Below are positions 32,871 to 41,767 of a stretch of DNA of 64,000 nt, in pieces. The stretch is from contig DATHMH010000017.1 in the NCBI GenBank assembly GCA_035487295.1, positions 62,001-126,000 on the forward strand, written 5' to 3'. The notes beneath the pieces were generated by a model. It did no database searches and was not told the origin of the DNA. It was given only the letters and a program-made list of their open reading frames with translations. Numbering within the stretch: the first letter of the stretch is position 1; every line of letters begins with the position of its first letter. The position numbers were made by a program, and so were the translations under genes. The DNA is from QIAW01 sp035487295 (lineage in GTDB: Bacteria; Acidobacteriota; Terriglobia; Terriglobales; Acidobacteriaceae).

Positions 32871-33947
32871 TTGAAAACACGTATTTTGTTTCGAGCATTT
32901 ACATGGCTCGCAATAATGCTCATGGCCGCCATTTTCCTGGGGATGTCAGGCTGCAACGCAGGCGCGCGCGGAAGCGACGTGGTCGCCACGGTGAACGGCA
33001 AGAAATTGCTGCAGTCGGACATGGACAGGTATTACGACCAGCAGCTCGCCGGGTCGCAGCAGAAGCCTGAAGGCGCCCAGGCCGACAGCCTGAAGCTCAA
33101 TATCGTCAAGTTCATGATTGACCAGGAAGTTGTGCTGCAGCGGGCCGAAAAGCTTGGCCTGCTTGCCTCCGATGAAGAAGTAGACAGCAAGATCAACGAA
33201 CTCAAGGCCCCTTACACCGAAGAGGAATTCCAGCGCAAGCTCAAAGACCAGAACCTGACCCTGGATGAACTGAAGCGCGAAATACGGCGTCAACTGACGA
33301 TCGAGAAGGTCTACAACAAGGAAATCAACTCCAAGATCAACATCACCGACGCCGATATCACCAACTACTACAATCAGCATAAATCGGAGTTCAACCTGAT
33401 TGAACCGCTTTATCATATGGCCCGTATTTCCGTCTCCGCCGCCCCTGATCCGGGGCTGCACAACCTGAAGAATGACAAGGCGCAGAACGACACGCAGGCC
33501 AAGGCCAAGATCCAGCAAATCCTCAACCGGCTGCAGAATGGAGACGACTTCGCCACCCTCGCCTCGAATTATTCCGAGGATCCGGAGACCAGTTCGAACG
33601 GCGGCGATATGGGATTTGTCTCCGAGTCGTCCCTCAAAACCAGCATCGATCCTGCAACCCGTGACGCCGTGAGCAAGCTTGGGCCGGGCCAGATTACCGG
33701 GATCATTCAAGTGACCGATCCCAATACCCACAGGGTTGCCGGTTACCGGATTGTGAAATTGATCGCCAAAGAACCCGCCGGCCAGCGCGATTTGAATGAC
33801 CCTCGGGTGCAGCAATCCATTCGCGAGCAGATGCGTCAGACCCGGGAACAACTCCTACGAACCGCTTACCACGAAGTCATTATTGACCAGGCCAAAATTG
33901 ACAACTATTTAGCCGACGACATCCTGAAGAAGAATGGGCAGAAGTAG
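32871..33947 (+). CDS. Peptidylprolyl isomerase lipoprotein, SurA/PrsA-like (parvulin)
   Basis: 358 residues from TTG 32871. An N-terminal signal with lipobox-like LGMSGC is followed by a SurA-type helical chaperone domain (about 40-165) starting VATVNGKKLLQSDMDRYYDQ, and a parvulin domain (about 175-290) with EPLYHMARISVS, NGDDFATLASNYSEDPETSS and NGGDMGFV. The C-terminus is helical and returns to the chaperone fold. It probably helps outer-membrane protein folding in the periplasm. Two upstream in-frame ATGs would add 9 or 25 residues before the signal. Its TAG stop touches a dispersed repeat. Confidence 0.93.
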   Translation: MKTRILFRAFTWLAIMLMAAIFLGMSGCNAGARGSDVVATVNGKKLLQSDMDRYYDQQLAGSQQKPEGAQADSLKLNIVKFMIDQEVVLQRAEKLGLLASDEEVDSKINELKAPYTEEEFQRKLKDQNLTLDELKREIRRQLTIEKVYNKEINSKINITDADITNYYNQHKSEFNLIEPLYHMARISVSAAPDPGLHNLKNDKAQNDTQAKAKIQQILNRLQNGDDFATLASNYSEDPETSSNGGDMGFVSESSLKTSIDPATRDAVSKLGPGQITGIIQVTDPNTHRVAGYRIVKLIAKEPAGQRDLNDPRVQQSIREQMRQTREQLLRTAYHEVIIDQAKIDNYLADDILKKNGQK

Positions 33948-33998
33948 TTTCAAGTTTCGAGTTTCCGGTTTCTAGTAAGCGCAAAAAACTCGAAACTA
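33947..33998. repeat. TCGAAACT repeat filling the gap between convergent genes
   Basis: GTTTCAAGTTTCGAGTTTCC directly follows the parvulin TAG, and ACTCGAAACTA (33988-33998) supplies the TAG stop of the biotin carrier gene on the other strand. The whole 48-base gap is repeat. Confidence 0.7.
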
Positions 33999-34517
33999 TT
34001 CCACAATTGCCAGCACGTCGCCGGCATTGGCGGCAGCGCCGTTTTGGACCATGACTCTGCGGACCACGCCTTTTTTCATGGACTTCAGCTCGTTTTGCAT
34101 CTTCATGGCTTCAATCACCATGATGCCCTGGCCATGCTCTACCCGGTCGCCTTCAGCCGCCAGAATGCGGACAATTTTGCCGGGCATGGGGGCGGTTATC
34201 TTTTGCGGTCCATTGTGGTCGCCGGCTGTGGCGCGGCCAGCCCGCAGGGAACGGGCATCGCAGACCTCAGCCGCGTAACGATGGGCGCCGACCCCCACTA
34301 CCAGCCCTTCCTGCCTGGTTTCTCCCTTGATTTCGTACGAGCCGCCGTCGAGCAAGAGTGAGAGCACGCCGGGCTGGGTCTCCCGGGCATCGAGTTCGAA
34401 CTCCCAGGCTTTTTCCTGGCCGCTTTCCCGCAGGCTTCCGCGCCAGCAACCTTCGCGCTCACAGCGGGTTAACTGCACCTGGTAAGACCGGCCCTCGATT
34501 TTGATTTTGTAAGTCAT
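33996..34517 (-). CDS. Biotin carboxyl carrier protein of an acyl-CoA carboxylase
   Basis: A 173-residue protein. The C-terminal biotinyl domain (about 105-173) has the signature EAMKMQNEL with biotin-accepting K139, preceded by PMPGKIVRI. The N-terminal half (about 1-90) resembles the non-biotin part of propionyl/acetyl-CoA carboxylase carriers. The partner biotin carboxylase gene lies just upstream (72 bases). Together they would carry CO2 to a carboxyltransferase that is not encoded here. Acetyl-CoA or propionyl-CoA as substrate cannot be decided. Confidence 0.92.
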   Translation of the reverse strand: MTYKIKIEGRSYQVQLTRCEREGCWRGSLRESGQEKAWEFELDARETQPGVLSLLLDGGSYEIKGETRQEGLVVGVGAHRYAAEVCDARSLRAGRATAGDHNGPQKITAPMPGKIVRILAAEGDRVEHGQGIMVIEAMKMQNELKSMKKGVVRRVMVQNGAAANAGDVLAIVE

Positions 34518-34589
34518 TTACCAGCTTTGTAGCGCCATGCACTTGCGTAGAGACGTAGCTTGCTACATCTCCCCTTGCCTGAAAAACTT

Positions 34590-36104
34590 TCAGCGCATGC
34601 TCTCGCGGCGTGCGACTGTCTTCCATGCGGAAGCATTTTGCCCGTTGGCGGACGCCGCTCCATTTGAACTTGCGCCGTTCTTCGAGGTTGCAGTCAGCAG
34701 CGCCGCGGCGATGGCGGCGACCTTTTGCCGCTTTATTCCCTCTTTCTCCTCAGGCGCCGGCGGCGCCTGCGCCAGCATCTGGTCGAGATAGGCGGTATGG
34801 ATCTCGGCTTTGCGAAAGCCCGGGTCGCGCAGGATTCTGCGAAAGAGAGCCAGATTGGTTTTGATGCCGCCAATGAAGTACTCGTCCAGGGCCCGTTCCA
34901 TGCGGGCGATGGCCTGCTTCCGGGTGCGCGCCCAGACAATGAGCTTAGAGAGCAGCGGGTCATACTCCAGCGGTACCTGCCAGCCCTCGTAAACTCCGCT
35001 GTCTTCGCGCACGCCGGGCCCGGAGGGCGTAATCAGCCGGGTGATCTTCCCCGGGGAAGGAAAAAAGTTGTTTTCCGGGTCTTCGGCATATAAGCGGCAT
35101 TCAATGGCGTGTCCGCGCGGGTGAATATTCTCCTGCTTGAAGGGCAGGGGCTTGCCGGCGGCAATATTGATTTGAAGCTGCACCAGGTCAAGCCCGGTCA
35201 CCATCTCGGTCACCGGATGCTCAACCTGCAAGCGGGTGTTCATCTCAAGAAAATAGAAATTCTGTTTACTATCAACCAGGAATTCGACCGTACCCGCGTT
35301 GGTGTAACCGGCGGCCTGGGCCACCCGAACCGCCGCCTCGCCCATGCGTCGGCGCAATTCAGGCTCAACCACCGCGGAGGGGGCCTCTTCCACCACTTTC
35401 TGGTGCCGCCGCTGCAGGGAGCATTCTCGCTCGCCCAGATAAACGCAGTGGCCATGCTCGTCGGCAAGAATCTGGATCTCAATGTGCCTCGGCTCCACAA
35501 TCAATTTCTCGATGTAGACTTCGGCGCTGCCAAAAGCCCGCAAAGCCTCGCTCGAAGCGGCCTCAAAGGCGGACTCCAGCTCTTTGGGGTCGCGCACCAG
35601 CCGCATGCCCTTGCCTCCGCCTCCGGCTACTGCTTTCAGCATGATGGGATATCCCACCTCTCGGGCCACCCGAATCGCCTCATCCCGCGACAAAGCGTGG
35701 ATTGAACCGGGAACCAGGGGAACGCCGGCGGCCTGCATGGTGCGGCGTCCACTGGTCTTGGAGCCCATCATCTCCATGGCTTCGGCCCGCGGCCCAATGA
35801 ACTTCAGGCCCGCATCGGCGCATGCCCGGGCAAACTGCGCATTTTCCGAGAGAAAGCCGTAGCCAGGATGGACCGCGTCGGCGCCGCACCGGTCCGCTGC
35901 CTGCAGCAGCGCGGCAATCGAAAGATAGGATTCGGTGACCGCCGCCGGACCGATGCAATACGCCTTATCAGCTTTCTGCACATGCAGGGCGGCGCGATCT
36001 GCCTCAGAATAGACGGCAACCGCGCCTACACCCATCTCGCGGCAGGCGCGAATGATGCGTACTGCGATTTCCCCACGATTTGCAATCAGGATTTTTTTGA
36101 ACAC
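34590..36104 (-). CDS. accC: Biotin carboxylase subunit (AccC-like)
   Basis: It carboxylates the biotin of the carrier protein using ATP and bicarbonate. 504 residues; the catalytic core (about 1-450) has FKKILIANRGEIAVRIIRAC, AVAGGGGKGMRLV (ATP-grasp loop), HIEIQILADEHGHCVYLGER, and the active-site FLEMNTRLQVEHPVTEMVTG. The last ~50 residues are an Ala/Ser/Asn-rich tail not found in typical AccC (about 450). The following carrier gene, instead of classic accB, points to the acyl-CoA carboxylase alpha type. Confidence 0.95.
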   Translation of the reverse strand: MFKKILIANRGEIAVRIIRACREMGVGAVAVYSEADRAALHVQKADKAYCIGPAAVTESYLSIAALLQAADRCGADAVHPGYGFLSENAQFARACADAGLKFIGPRAEAMEMMGSKTSGRRTMQAAGVPLVPGSIHALSRDEAIRVAREVGYPIMLKAVAGGGGKGMRLVRDPKELESAFEAASSEALRAFGSAEVYIEKLIVEPRHIEIQILADEHGHCVYLGERECSLQRRHQKVVEEAPSAVVEPELRRRMGEAAVRVAQAAGYTNAGTVEFLVDSKQNFYFLEMNTRLQVEHPVTEMVTGLDLVQLQINIAAGKPLPFKQENIHPRGHAIECRLYAEDPENNFFPSPGKITRLITPSGPGVREDSGVYEGWQVPLEYDPLLSKLIVWARTRKQAIARMERALDEYFIGGIKTNLALFRRILRDPGFRKAEIHTAYLDQMLAQAPPAPEEKEGIKRQKVAAIAAALLTATSKNGASSNGAASANGQNASAWKTVARRESMR

Positions 36105-36704
36105 AACAGATGCAGCTTCCAGCCGCGCAAGGGATAGAAGTATTGAATAGTTATTCTACTACTAAGGCCTGACACTGAGTACTGCCTGTGTCGCTCCCGC
36201 ACTCGTCTGACTCTTTCTTGCCACAAACAAATTTGCTTCGAATAATTACTCCCTGTTTTCCTCGACTTTCCACCGGGAAGTGCGATTTTCAACAGCAATT
36301 CCACAAAATAAATTTGACGGCCCCTTGCGCGTGAGTTCCCTGTGAGGCACAGTCATATCAACAACAGAGTTTGGCGCTCGGGCGCGCTCGGTTGCTGATG
36401 GCGCAGCTTCCGTCATGGCGAAGCCGGCGGAATCCTGGAACCCAGGCACCAGTCAGCGCAGCCACAACGCAGTTGCGTGGTGGAGCAAGAGTCGCCAACT
36501 AGTGGGGTGCACGTGCACTCCAAAAAATGACCGCAGTCCGTGCGGCTGGCTCGGACTGCGGTTCATTGTTTGAGAAGTTTTTAGCTGTTAGCTCTTGGCC
36601 TTTAGCTGAAGCCTATGCGGGTTGGGAATCGTCATAAAGGCAAAATATTGATAAAACTTGTTGTAAATCTTTTCGAAGCAAGAACATAATCTGTTCAGAC
36701 TTCC
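36105..36704. other. 600-base gap between accC and dnaB with strong hairpins; possible RNA gene
   Basis: No protein-coding frame is supported. The segment 36300-36565 is GC-rich with several hairpins: CCTGG-AAC-CCAGG near 36440, CCACAACGC/GCGTGGTGG near 36465-36485, the palindromic GTGCACGTGCAC at 36508-36519, and the perfect arms at 36531-36561. It must also hold divergent promoters for accC and dnaB. I could not match it to 6S, tmRNA, SRP or RNase P RNA by eye. Confidence 0.4.
36520..36561 (-). terminator. Terminator-like hairpin on the minus strand, accC-dnaB gap
   Basis: CCGCAGTCCG (36531-36540) and CGGACTGCGG (36552-36561) pair perfectly over 10 bases with an 11-base loop. On the minus strand the hairpin is followed by TCATTTTTTGG. 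It does not follow any minus-strand gene, since dnaB lies on the other strand, so it would end antisense or unknown transcripts. Confidence 0.5.
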
Positions 36705-38078
36705 TTGGCCACCACCGACCTGAATCTCGATCGCAGCATGCCGGCAAGCCTTGACGCTGAGCGCTCCATCCTCGGAGCCGTCCTTCTGGATAACGACATT
36801 CTTCCCCAGGCTGCCGAAAGCCTGCGGGCCGACGATTTTTCTCTCGACTCCCATCGCCGCATTTACATGCGCATGCTGGAGCTGAATGAAACCGGCCGGC
36901 CCATCGACATCATCACTCTGACCGAAGAGCTGAGCCGCAAGAAGGAAGTCGAGTCCGTGGGCGGGGTGGCGTATCTCTCATCGCTGACCGAAGGGCTGCC
37001 CCGGCGCGAGAACATTGAGCATTACGTCAAGATTGTCAAAGATAAGGCCCTGCTGCGCGGGCTGATCCATGCGGCCCAAAGCGCCATTTCGCATGCGCTC
37101 GAGCAATCGGATACGACGGAAGAAATTATCGACGCCGCCGAATCGGCCATCTTCCAGATTTCCGAGAGCCGCATTGGCCGCGGCTTTCTGGGGATCAAAG
37201 AAATCGTCAAAGAATCCTTCGGCTCGGTGGACGCGCTCTACAGCCGCGGACAGCGCATCACCGGTCTTGAAACTCATTACACCGACCTCGATGGAATGAC
37301 CAGCGGCCTGCAACCTTCTGACCTCATCATCATTGCGGCGCGCCCCTCGATGGGCAAAACCGCCTTTGCCATGAACATCGCAGAAAACGTGGCTGTGCTT
37401 GGGGGCAAGGTGGTGGGGGTCTTCTCGCTGGAAATGTCGCGCGAGGCGCTGCTGATGCGCCTGCTGTGCTCACACGCCAAGGTGGATTCGCACAAACTAC
37501 GCACTGGATTTCTCGGGCGCGACGATTATCACAAGCTCGCGCACGCCCTGGCTGAACTGGGCGACTCGAAAATCTATATTGATGACACTCCGGGAATCTC
37601 CCTGCACGAAATGCGCGCCAAGGCCCGCCGCCTGCAGCAGGCGGAAAAACAACTTGACCTGCTCATCGTAGATTACCTGCAGCTCATGTCCATCACCTCG
37701 ACCGGCGGCCGCCGTCCTGAGAATCGTACGCAGGAAGTCAGCGCCATCTCCCGCGGTCTTAAGGCCCTGGCCAAAGAGATGCGCGTGCCCGTGATCGCGC
37801 TCTCGCAGTTGAGCCGCGCCCCTGAAAGCCGTGGCGGAGACCATCGTCCCCAGCTTGCCGATCTGCGTGAATCCGGATCGATCGAGCAGGATGCCGACGT
37901 GGTTACGTTCATCTTCCGCGAAGAGGTTTACATGAAAGCCGAGGACGCCGAAGCCAAAGGCGTGAGTGGGGTAGCCGAGCTGATGATCGCCAAGCAACGC
38001 AACGGCCCCACCGGCAACATCAAGCTGGCATTTATCAAATCTTCAACCCGTTTTGAATCCATGGCCATGGGCGAGTAA
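36705..38078 (+). CDS. dnaB: Replicative DNA helicase DnaB
   Basis: The hexameric helicase of the replication fork. 457 residues. The N-terminal primase-interacting domain (about 15-115) begins SLDAERSILGAVLLDNDILP. The RecA-like domain has Walker A ARPSMGKTAFAMNIA, VFSLEMSREALLMRLL, Walker B LLIVDYLQLM and LSQLSRAPESR, ending with a glutamine/arginine-finger region LMIAKQRNGPTGNIKLAF. No intein is present. TTG 36705 gives the usual N-terminus; ATG 36738 is an alternative. alr follows after about 100 bases. Confidence 0.97.
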   Translation: MATTDLNLDRSMPASLDAERSILGAVLLDNDILPQAAESLRADDFSLDSHRRIYMRMLELNETGRPIDIITLTEELSRKKEVESVGGVAYLSSLTEGLPRRENIEHYVKIVKDKALLRGLIHAAQSAISHALEQSDTTEEIIDAAESAIFQISESRIGRGFLGIKEIVKESFGSVDALYSRGQRITGLETHYTDLDGMTSGLQPSDLIIIAARPSMGKTAFAMNIAENVAVLGGKVVGVFSLEMSREALLMRLLCSHAKVDSHKLRTGFLGRDDYHKLAHALAELGDSKIYIDDTPGISLHEMRAKARRLQQAEKQLDLLIVDYLQLMSITSTGGRRPENRTQEVSAISRGLKALAKEMRVPVIALSQLSRAPESRGGDHRPQLADLRESGSIEQDADVVTFIFREEVYMKAEDAEAKGVSGVAELMIAKQRNGPTGNIKLAFIKSSTRFESMAMGE

Positions 38079-38182
38079 TTGGCAGCGCCCGATGAGTGCC
38101 GCCGCACTCAAGCTTCAAAGCAAGGCGTAATTCAAGCACGATTTCCCCTCTGCGTTTATAATGCGCTCACAACAGGAACCGT

Positions 38183-39403
38183 ATGCGCCCCACATGGGCG
38201 GAGGTTTCGCTCTCCGCGCTTCAACACAACTTTCGGACCATTCAGGACTTCGTTGATCCTCTTGCCCTGGTATGCGCTGTGGTCAAAGCGGATGCCTACG
38301 GTCACGGCGCTGCCGAGTGCTCCCGCGCCCTGCAGCAGGTTGGCTGCGGATGGTTTGGCGTAACCTCGCCTGATGAGGGCCTGCAACTGCGCTCCGAGGG
38401 AATTACCGGCCGCATCCTTTTGATGTCGGGCTTCTGGCGCGGCGAGGAGGAGGCCATTATCGAGCACAATCTTACGCCCGCGGTCTGGGATTGGAGCCAG
38501 ATCGAGCTGCTGGAGGCCGCGGCGCACAAGCGCTCTGGCAAGCGCAAACCTGCAGCGCGCGTTCCGGTGCATCTCAAGGTCGATACCGGCATGGGGCGGC
38601 TGGGTTTGGGTGTGAGTGAGATCGGGGCCTTTGCCACCACCATCAAAGCGGCAAAACATGTGTTTCTCGAGGGCATGTTCACGCATCTGGCCTCGGCAGA
38701 AATCCTGGGCGCGCCGGATACCGAAGCGCAGGTCGGCCGTTTTGAAGATGCGGTCAGCGCCGCCATTCAGAACGGACTCACGCCCACCTTCTGCCACATG
38801 GCTAATAGCGCAGCCATTGCCAGCCGCGACGGCACCTGGCGCAACATGGTGCGGCCGGGAATCGCGCTCTACGGCTATTTTCTGCCTTTTACCTCGGCGG
38901 CCACGGACACACCGGAAGAAGCTCTTGAGCTGCCGGTCAAGCCTGTGCTCACGTGGAAGACGCGCATCCATTCAGTCCGCAATTTTCCCGCCAGGTCTCC
39001 CATCGGTTACAACGCGGCTTATGTTACCGCCGCCCCGGCGCGCATCGCGGTGCTGCCTGTGGGATACGCCGACGGTTTCAATCGCCAGCTCTCCTCGCGC
39101 GGACGCGTGATTGTTCGCCACGAGTACGCCCCCATCGTGGGCAACATCAGCATGGATATGACCACGATTGACGTCACCGGCATCACCGGCGTCGATGTTG
39201 GAGACGAGGTCATCCTCATCGGGTCGAGTGAAGAGCGCCGCGTTACCGCGTGGGAGCAGGCCCTGCCCGGCATACTCGAACTCTACGCGGAAGGCGCAAG
39301 ACGCCACATTACCGCATGGGAACACGCTAACATTTGTCACACCATACCGTATGAGATTCTGTGTAACATATCGAAGCGCGTGCCCAGAAAATACGTGGAG
39401 TAA
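38183..39403 (+). CDS. alr: Alanine racemase
   Basis: Alr makes D-alanine for peptidoglycan. 406 residues. The PLP Lys is K35 in VVKADAYGHGA. The N-terminal TIM barrel includes VHLKVDTGMGRLG and MFTHLASAE. The C-terminal beta domain carries the opposing catalytic Tyr in SPIGYNAAYVT, then VLPVGYADGFNRQLSSRG and GNISMDMTTIDVT. The C-terminus is about 20 residues longer than common forms (ICHTIPYEILCNISKR). AGGAA precedes ATG 38183. Confidence 0.97.
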   Translation: MRPTWAEVSLSALQHNFRTIQDFVDPLALVCAVVKADAYGHGAAECSRALQQVGCGWFGVTSPDEGLQLRSEGITGRILLMSGFWRGEEEAIIEHNLTPAVWDWSQIELLEAAAHKRSGKRKPAARVPVHLKVDTGMGRLGLGVSEIGAFATTIKAAKHVFLEGMFTHLASAEILGAPDTEAQVGRFEDAVSAAIQNGLTPTFCHMANSAAIASRDGTWRNMVRPGIALYGYFLPFTSAATDTPEEALELPVKPVLTWKTRIHSVRNFPARSPIGYNAAYVTAAPARIAVLPVGYADGFNRQLSSRGRVIVRHEYAPIVGNISMDMTTIDVTGITGVDVGDEVILIGSSEERRVTAWEQALPGILELYAEGARRHITAWEHANICHTIPYEILCNISKRVPRKYVE

Positions 39404-39452
39404 CAGATTTTGGTTTATCCGTGTGATCAGCGAAATCTGCGGTAAGGTTTTT

Positions 39453-39482
39453 CTTGAAACTCGAAGCCGGAAACTCGAAGTT
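39453..39482. repeat. TCGAAACT-type repeat overlapping the start of the next gene
   Basis: CTTGAAACTCGAAGCCGGAA then ACTCGAAG: same family as the convergent-end repeats, but here the TTG inside it is the likely start codon of the following membrane-protein gene, coding MKLEAGNSK. Confidence 0.65.
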
Positions 39483-40032
39483 TGCCCTGGACTTTCTCGA
39501 TTCATTCCGCGAGCCCTGGCAGAAGATCTCTGCCGTGGCCCTCATTGCCTGGCTTGTCTTCTATTTCTTATTTATGCTGTACGCGCTCCTGGATCATACC
39601 GGTTTTCTGTTTATTGATAATGCCAACCTGATTGTCCACGAAGCTGGACATCTTTTGTTCAGCTATCTTGGTTACACCCTGATGGTCTGGGGCGGCACCA
39701 TTTTCGAATTGTTTGTCCCTTTTGCGCTGGCGGTTTACTTTGCCTGGCGCCGCCAGCCGCCGGCCACGGCCTTTTGCGCTTTTTTCTTCTTCGAAAATTT
39801 ACTCTACATTGCCACTTACATGGCCGATGCACGCGCCCAGGAGCTGCCGCTGGTCACGGTCGGCGATTCCGACTACGTGGAGCATGATTGGTTCTACATC
39901 TTTTCCCACCTGGGCGTACTGGAGCATGACGTGCAGATCGCGGCATTCGTTCGCGCGCTGGGATGGCTGGGCATGCTGGCCACCATAGGTTGGCTGGTTT
40001 GGCGCTGGAAGCAATCTTCGGCGGCAAACTGA
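39454..40032 (+). CDS. Integral membrane protein with HEAGH motif
   Basis: A 192-residue protein with about five spans. The motif NLIVHEAGHLLFSYLG (about 69-84) is the HExxH of zinc metallopeptidases placed at a membrane segment, as in M50-like site-2 proteases, but the second motif (DG or NxxPxxxxDG) is not seen. So it is either a divergent intramembrane metalloprotein or a relative that has lost proteolysis. A further His/Glu/Asp group (YVEHDWFYIFSHLGVLEHD) could also bind metal. The only good start is TTG 39454, inside a dispersed repeat. Confidence 0.75.
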   Translation: MKLEAGNSKFALDFLDSFREPWQKISAVALIAWLVFYFLFMLYALLDHTGFLFIDNANLIVHEAGHLLFSYLGYTLMVWGGTIFELFVPFALAVYFAWRRQPPATAFCAFFFFENLLYIATYMADARAQELPLVTVGDSDYVEHDWFYIFSHLGVLEHDVQIAAFVRALGWLGMLATIGWLVWRWKQSSAAN

Positions 40033-40141
40033 TTTACGCAAGTCATGACACGCGGCAAACCACGGCAATCGCGCGCTGCCGTGCATTGCCGCGGCCGCGG
40101 CATTTCTCGAATCTGATTAGTGATTGGTACACTAGTTCCAC

Positions 40142-41272
40142 ATGCGCAAGCTTTACGAAAAATGGATGACCAACTGGGAGACGCGGCTTACTACCGCCGA
40201 CACCAACCGCATTGTGCGCCCCTTCGAATGGGGTATTGAATGGACGCGTACCTGGCCATTCGTGAACGGTAATTATCCGCAGACCGCCGAGGCCTATGAG
40301 CGCTACCTGCACGACCTGAATGAGACCATCGTGCGCCACAGCGATGAATTTTTTTCTTACGCGGTGCCCGGGGATTTCCGCCTGGAGCGGCGCAAACTCC
40401 AGCTCTTTGCCACCCGCAGCCGCCCGCAGGATGAAGACAGACTCAAGGATAAAGAAGGCGACTTCCTGCGCTTCACCTCGCCTGTGCGCACGCCGTATCC
40501 GGAAAATAATCTGATGAACGCGCGCTGGTTCCCGGCAAGAGAAAAAAACGGGGCCGGCAACAAGCGCGCCGTCGTGGTGCTTCCCCATTGGAACTCCGAC
40601 GCCATCAGCCACAATTCCATCTGCACGGCATTAAATTGGTTCGGCATCTCGGCTTTGCGCATGAGTCCGCCGTATCACGATATCCGCCGTCCGGTCGAGT
40701 TGACCCGCGCCGACTACGCGGTCAGCTCCAACGTGGCCCGCACCATTGACGCGACCCGCCAGGCCGTCATTGATCTTCGCTGCTGCCTCGACTGGCTCGC
40801 CCAGCAGGGATATACCCAGTTCGGCGTCATGGGCACCAGCCTGGGCTCCTGTTACGCCTTCCTGGCCAGCGCGCACGACGAACGGCTGCGCGTCAACGTG
40901 TTCAATCACGCCTCCACTTATTTTGCTGACGTGGTCTGGACGGGACAATCGACGCGCCACATCCGTGAAAGCCTGGAGTCAACCATCGATCTGGAGAGCC
41001 TGCGCCGCGCATGGATGTCCATTAGCCCCACCTCCTACGTCGATCAATTTGCCCGCCAGCCCAAGAAGTCTCTGGTCATTTATGCGAAATATGATTTGAC
41101 CTTCCTGCCTGAGTATTCCCGGAAAGTGGTGGAAGAATTTTCACGCCGCGAATTTGATTTCAAAGCGGTCGAGCTGCCCTGTGGCCACTACACCACCGGC
41201 GAATCACCCTACAAGTATCTCGATGGTTATCACATCGTGAAATATCTGGTGCGGGCGTTCAGTGAGCTTTAG
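40142..41272 (+). CDS. Alpha/beta hydrolase (Abhydrolase_18/DUF2048-like)
   Basis: 376 residues. The central core (about 140-370) begins RAVVVLPHWNSDAISHNSI. The nucleophile elbow is GTSLGS (GxSxG). A likely acid lies in YAKYDLTFLPEYS and the catalytic His in LPCGHYTTGESPY. The N-terminal 130 residues are helical and conserved in this family but of unknown role. No signal peptide, so cytoplasmic. Substrate unknown. Independent transcription unit. Confidence 0.82.
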   Translation: MRKLYEKWMTNWETRLTTADTNRIVRPFEWGIEWTRTWPFVNGNYPQTAEAYERYLHDLNETIVRHSDEFFSYAVPGDFRLERRKLQLFATRSRPQDEDRLKDKEGDFLRFTSPVRTPYPENNLMNARWFPAREKNGAGNKRAVVVLPHWNSDAISHNSICTALNWFGISALRMSPPYHDIRRPVELTRADYAVSSNVARTIDATRQAVIDLRCCLDWLAQQGYTQFGVMGTSLGSCYAFLASAHDERLRVNVFNHASTYFADVVWTGQSTRHIRESLESTIDLESLRRAWMSISPTSYVDQFARQPKKSLVIYAKYDLTFLPEYSRKVVEEFSRREFDFKAVELPCGHYTTGESPYKYLDGYHIVKYLVRAFSEL

Positions 41273-41767
41273 CTGAACGTCAAAACAGCGCGAGTACAAA
41301 ATTCGAAACCCGGCAGTGAAGCCTCGCGGATTTGAAGATCAAAGTACTACTACTAGCGAAGCCGGTTACTAAAGTGCAAAGTACTTAGGCCATCTGTCGG
41401 GAAGTGGTAACCATGCGAGAGAATCAACTCTGAGCACCCTCCCCCTAACGGGTGTGATGCGCAACCAGGTTCGTTTCTTGGGGTTGGCCGACAACAAGAG
41501 CGAACTTGGTTGCGTTTTTTTATTTAGCAACATTCCACTCATTCCTCTTGCAGCATGCTTATGCGTTTGGCGCTGCTATACCTCACGGGTTATTCCACTG
41601 TTCTCTTTGCCAGGAGTCTGGCTGCGAATAGGGGGTAGGGGATTGTTGTCAGGGCACAACTTTAGTTGTGCCGAAAAAGATCGGGAAATTTGAGGGCTTC
41701 AGCCTCTGAGGTCCTTGGGATGAAAGCATTCGCACATCCTAAAGTCTGAGAACTGAGAAGTGCTCTT
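41273..41767. other. 495-base gap after the hydrolase gene; terminator-like hairpin and possible small RNA
   Basis: No supported protein gene; a 79-codon frame at 41454-41693 overlaps the hairpin and has no recognisable features. The gap contains AAGTACTACTACTAGCG and AAAGTGCAAAGTACTTAG words (41341-41389), CACCC/GGGTG arms near 41436-41455, and the large hairpin at 41460-41523. The right part is unremarkable. Confidence 0.4.
41460..41523 (+). terminator. Long hairpin with T run
   Basis: CGCAACCAGGTTCG (41460-41473) pairs with CGAACTTGGTTGCG (41501-41514): 14 pairs with one G-T, a 27-base loop, then TTTTTTTA. It lies about 190 bases after the hydrolase stop, which is far for that gene's own terminator, so it may end a separate short transcript. 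Confidence 0.65.

Noticed and set aside
36300..36565. 6S RNA, tmRNA or RNase P RNA
   Set aside because: Some words recall 6S RNA (GGCGCTCGG), but no closing stem or consensus could be confirmed by eye; kept only as an unnamed candidate.
41454..41693. 79-codon frame on the plus strand
   Set aside because: Begins inside the terminator-like hairpin, no conserved features, no ribosome binding site.
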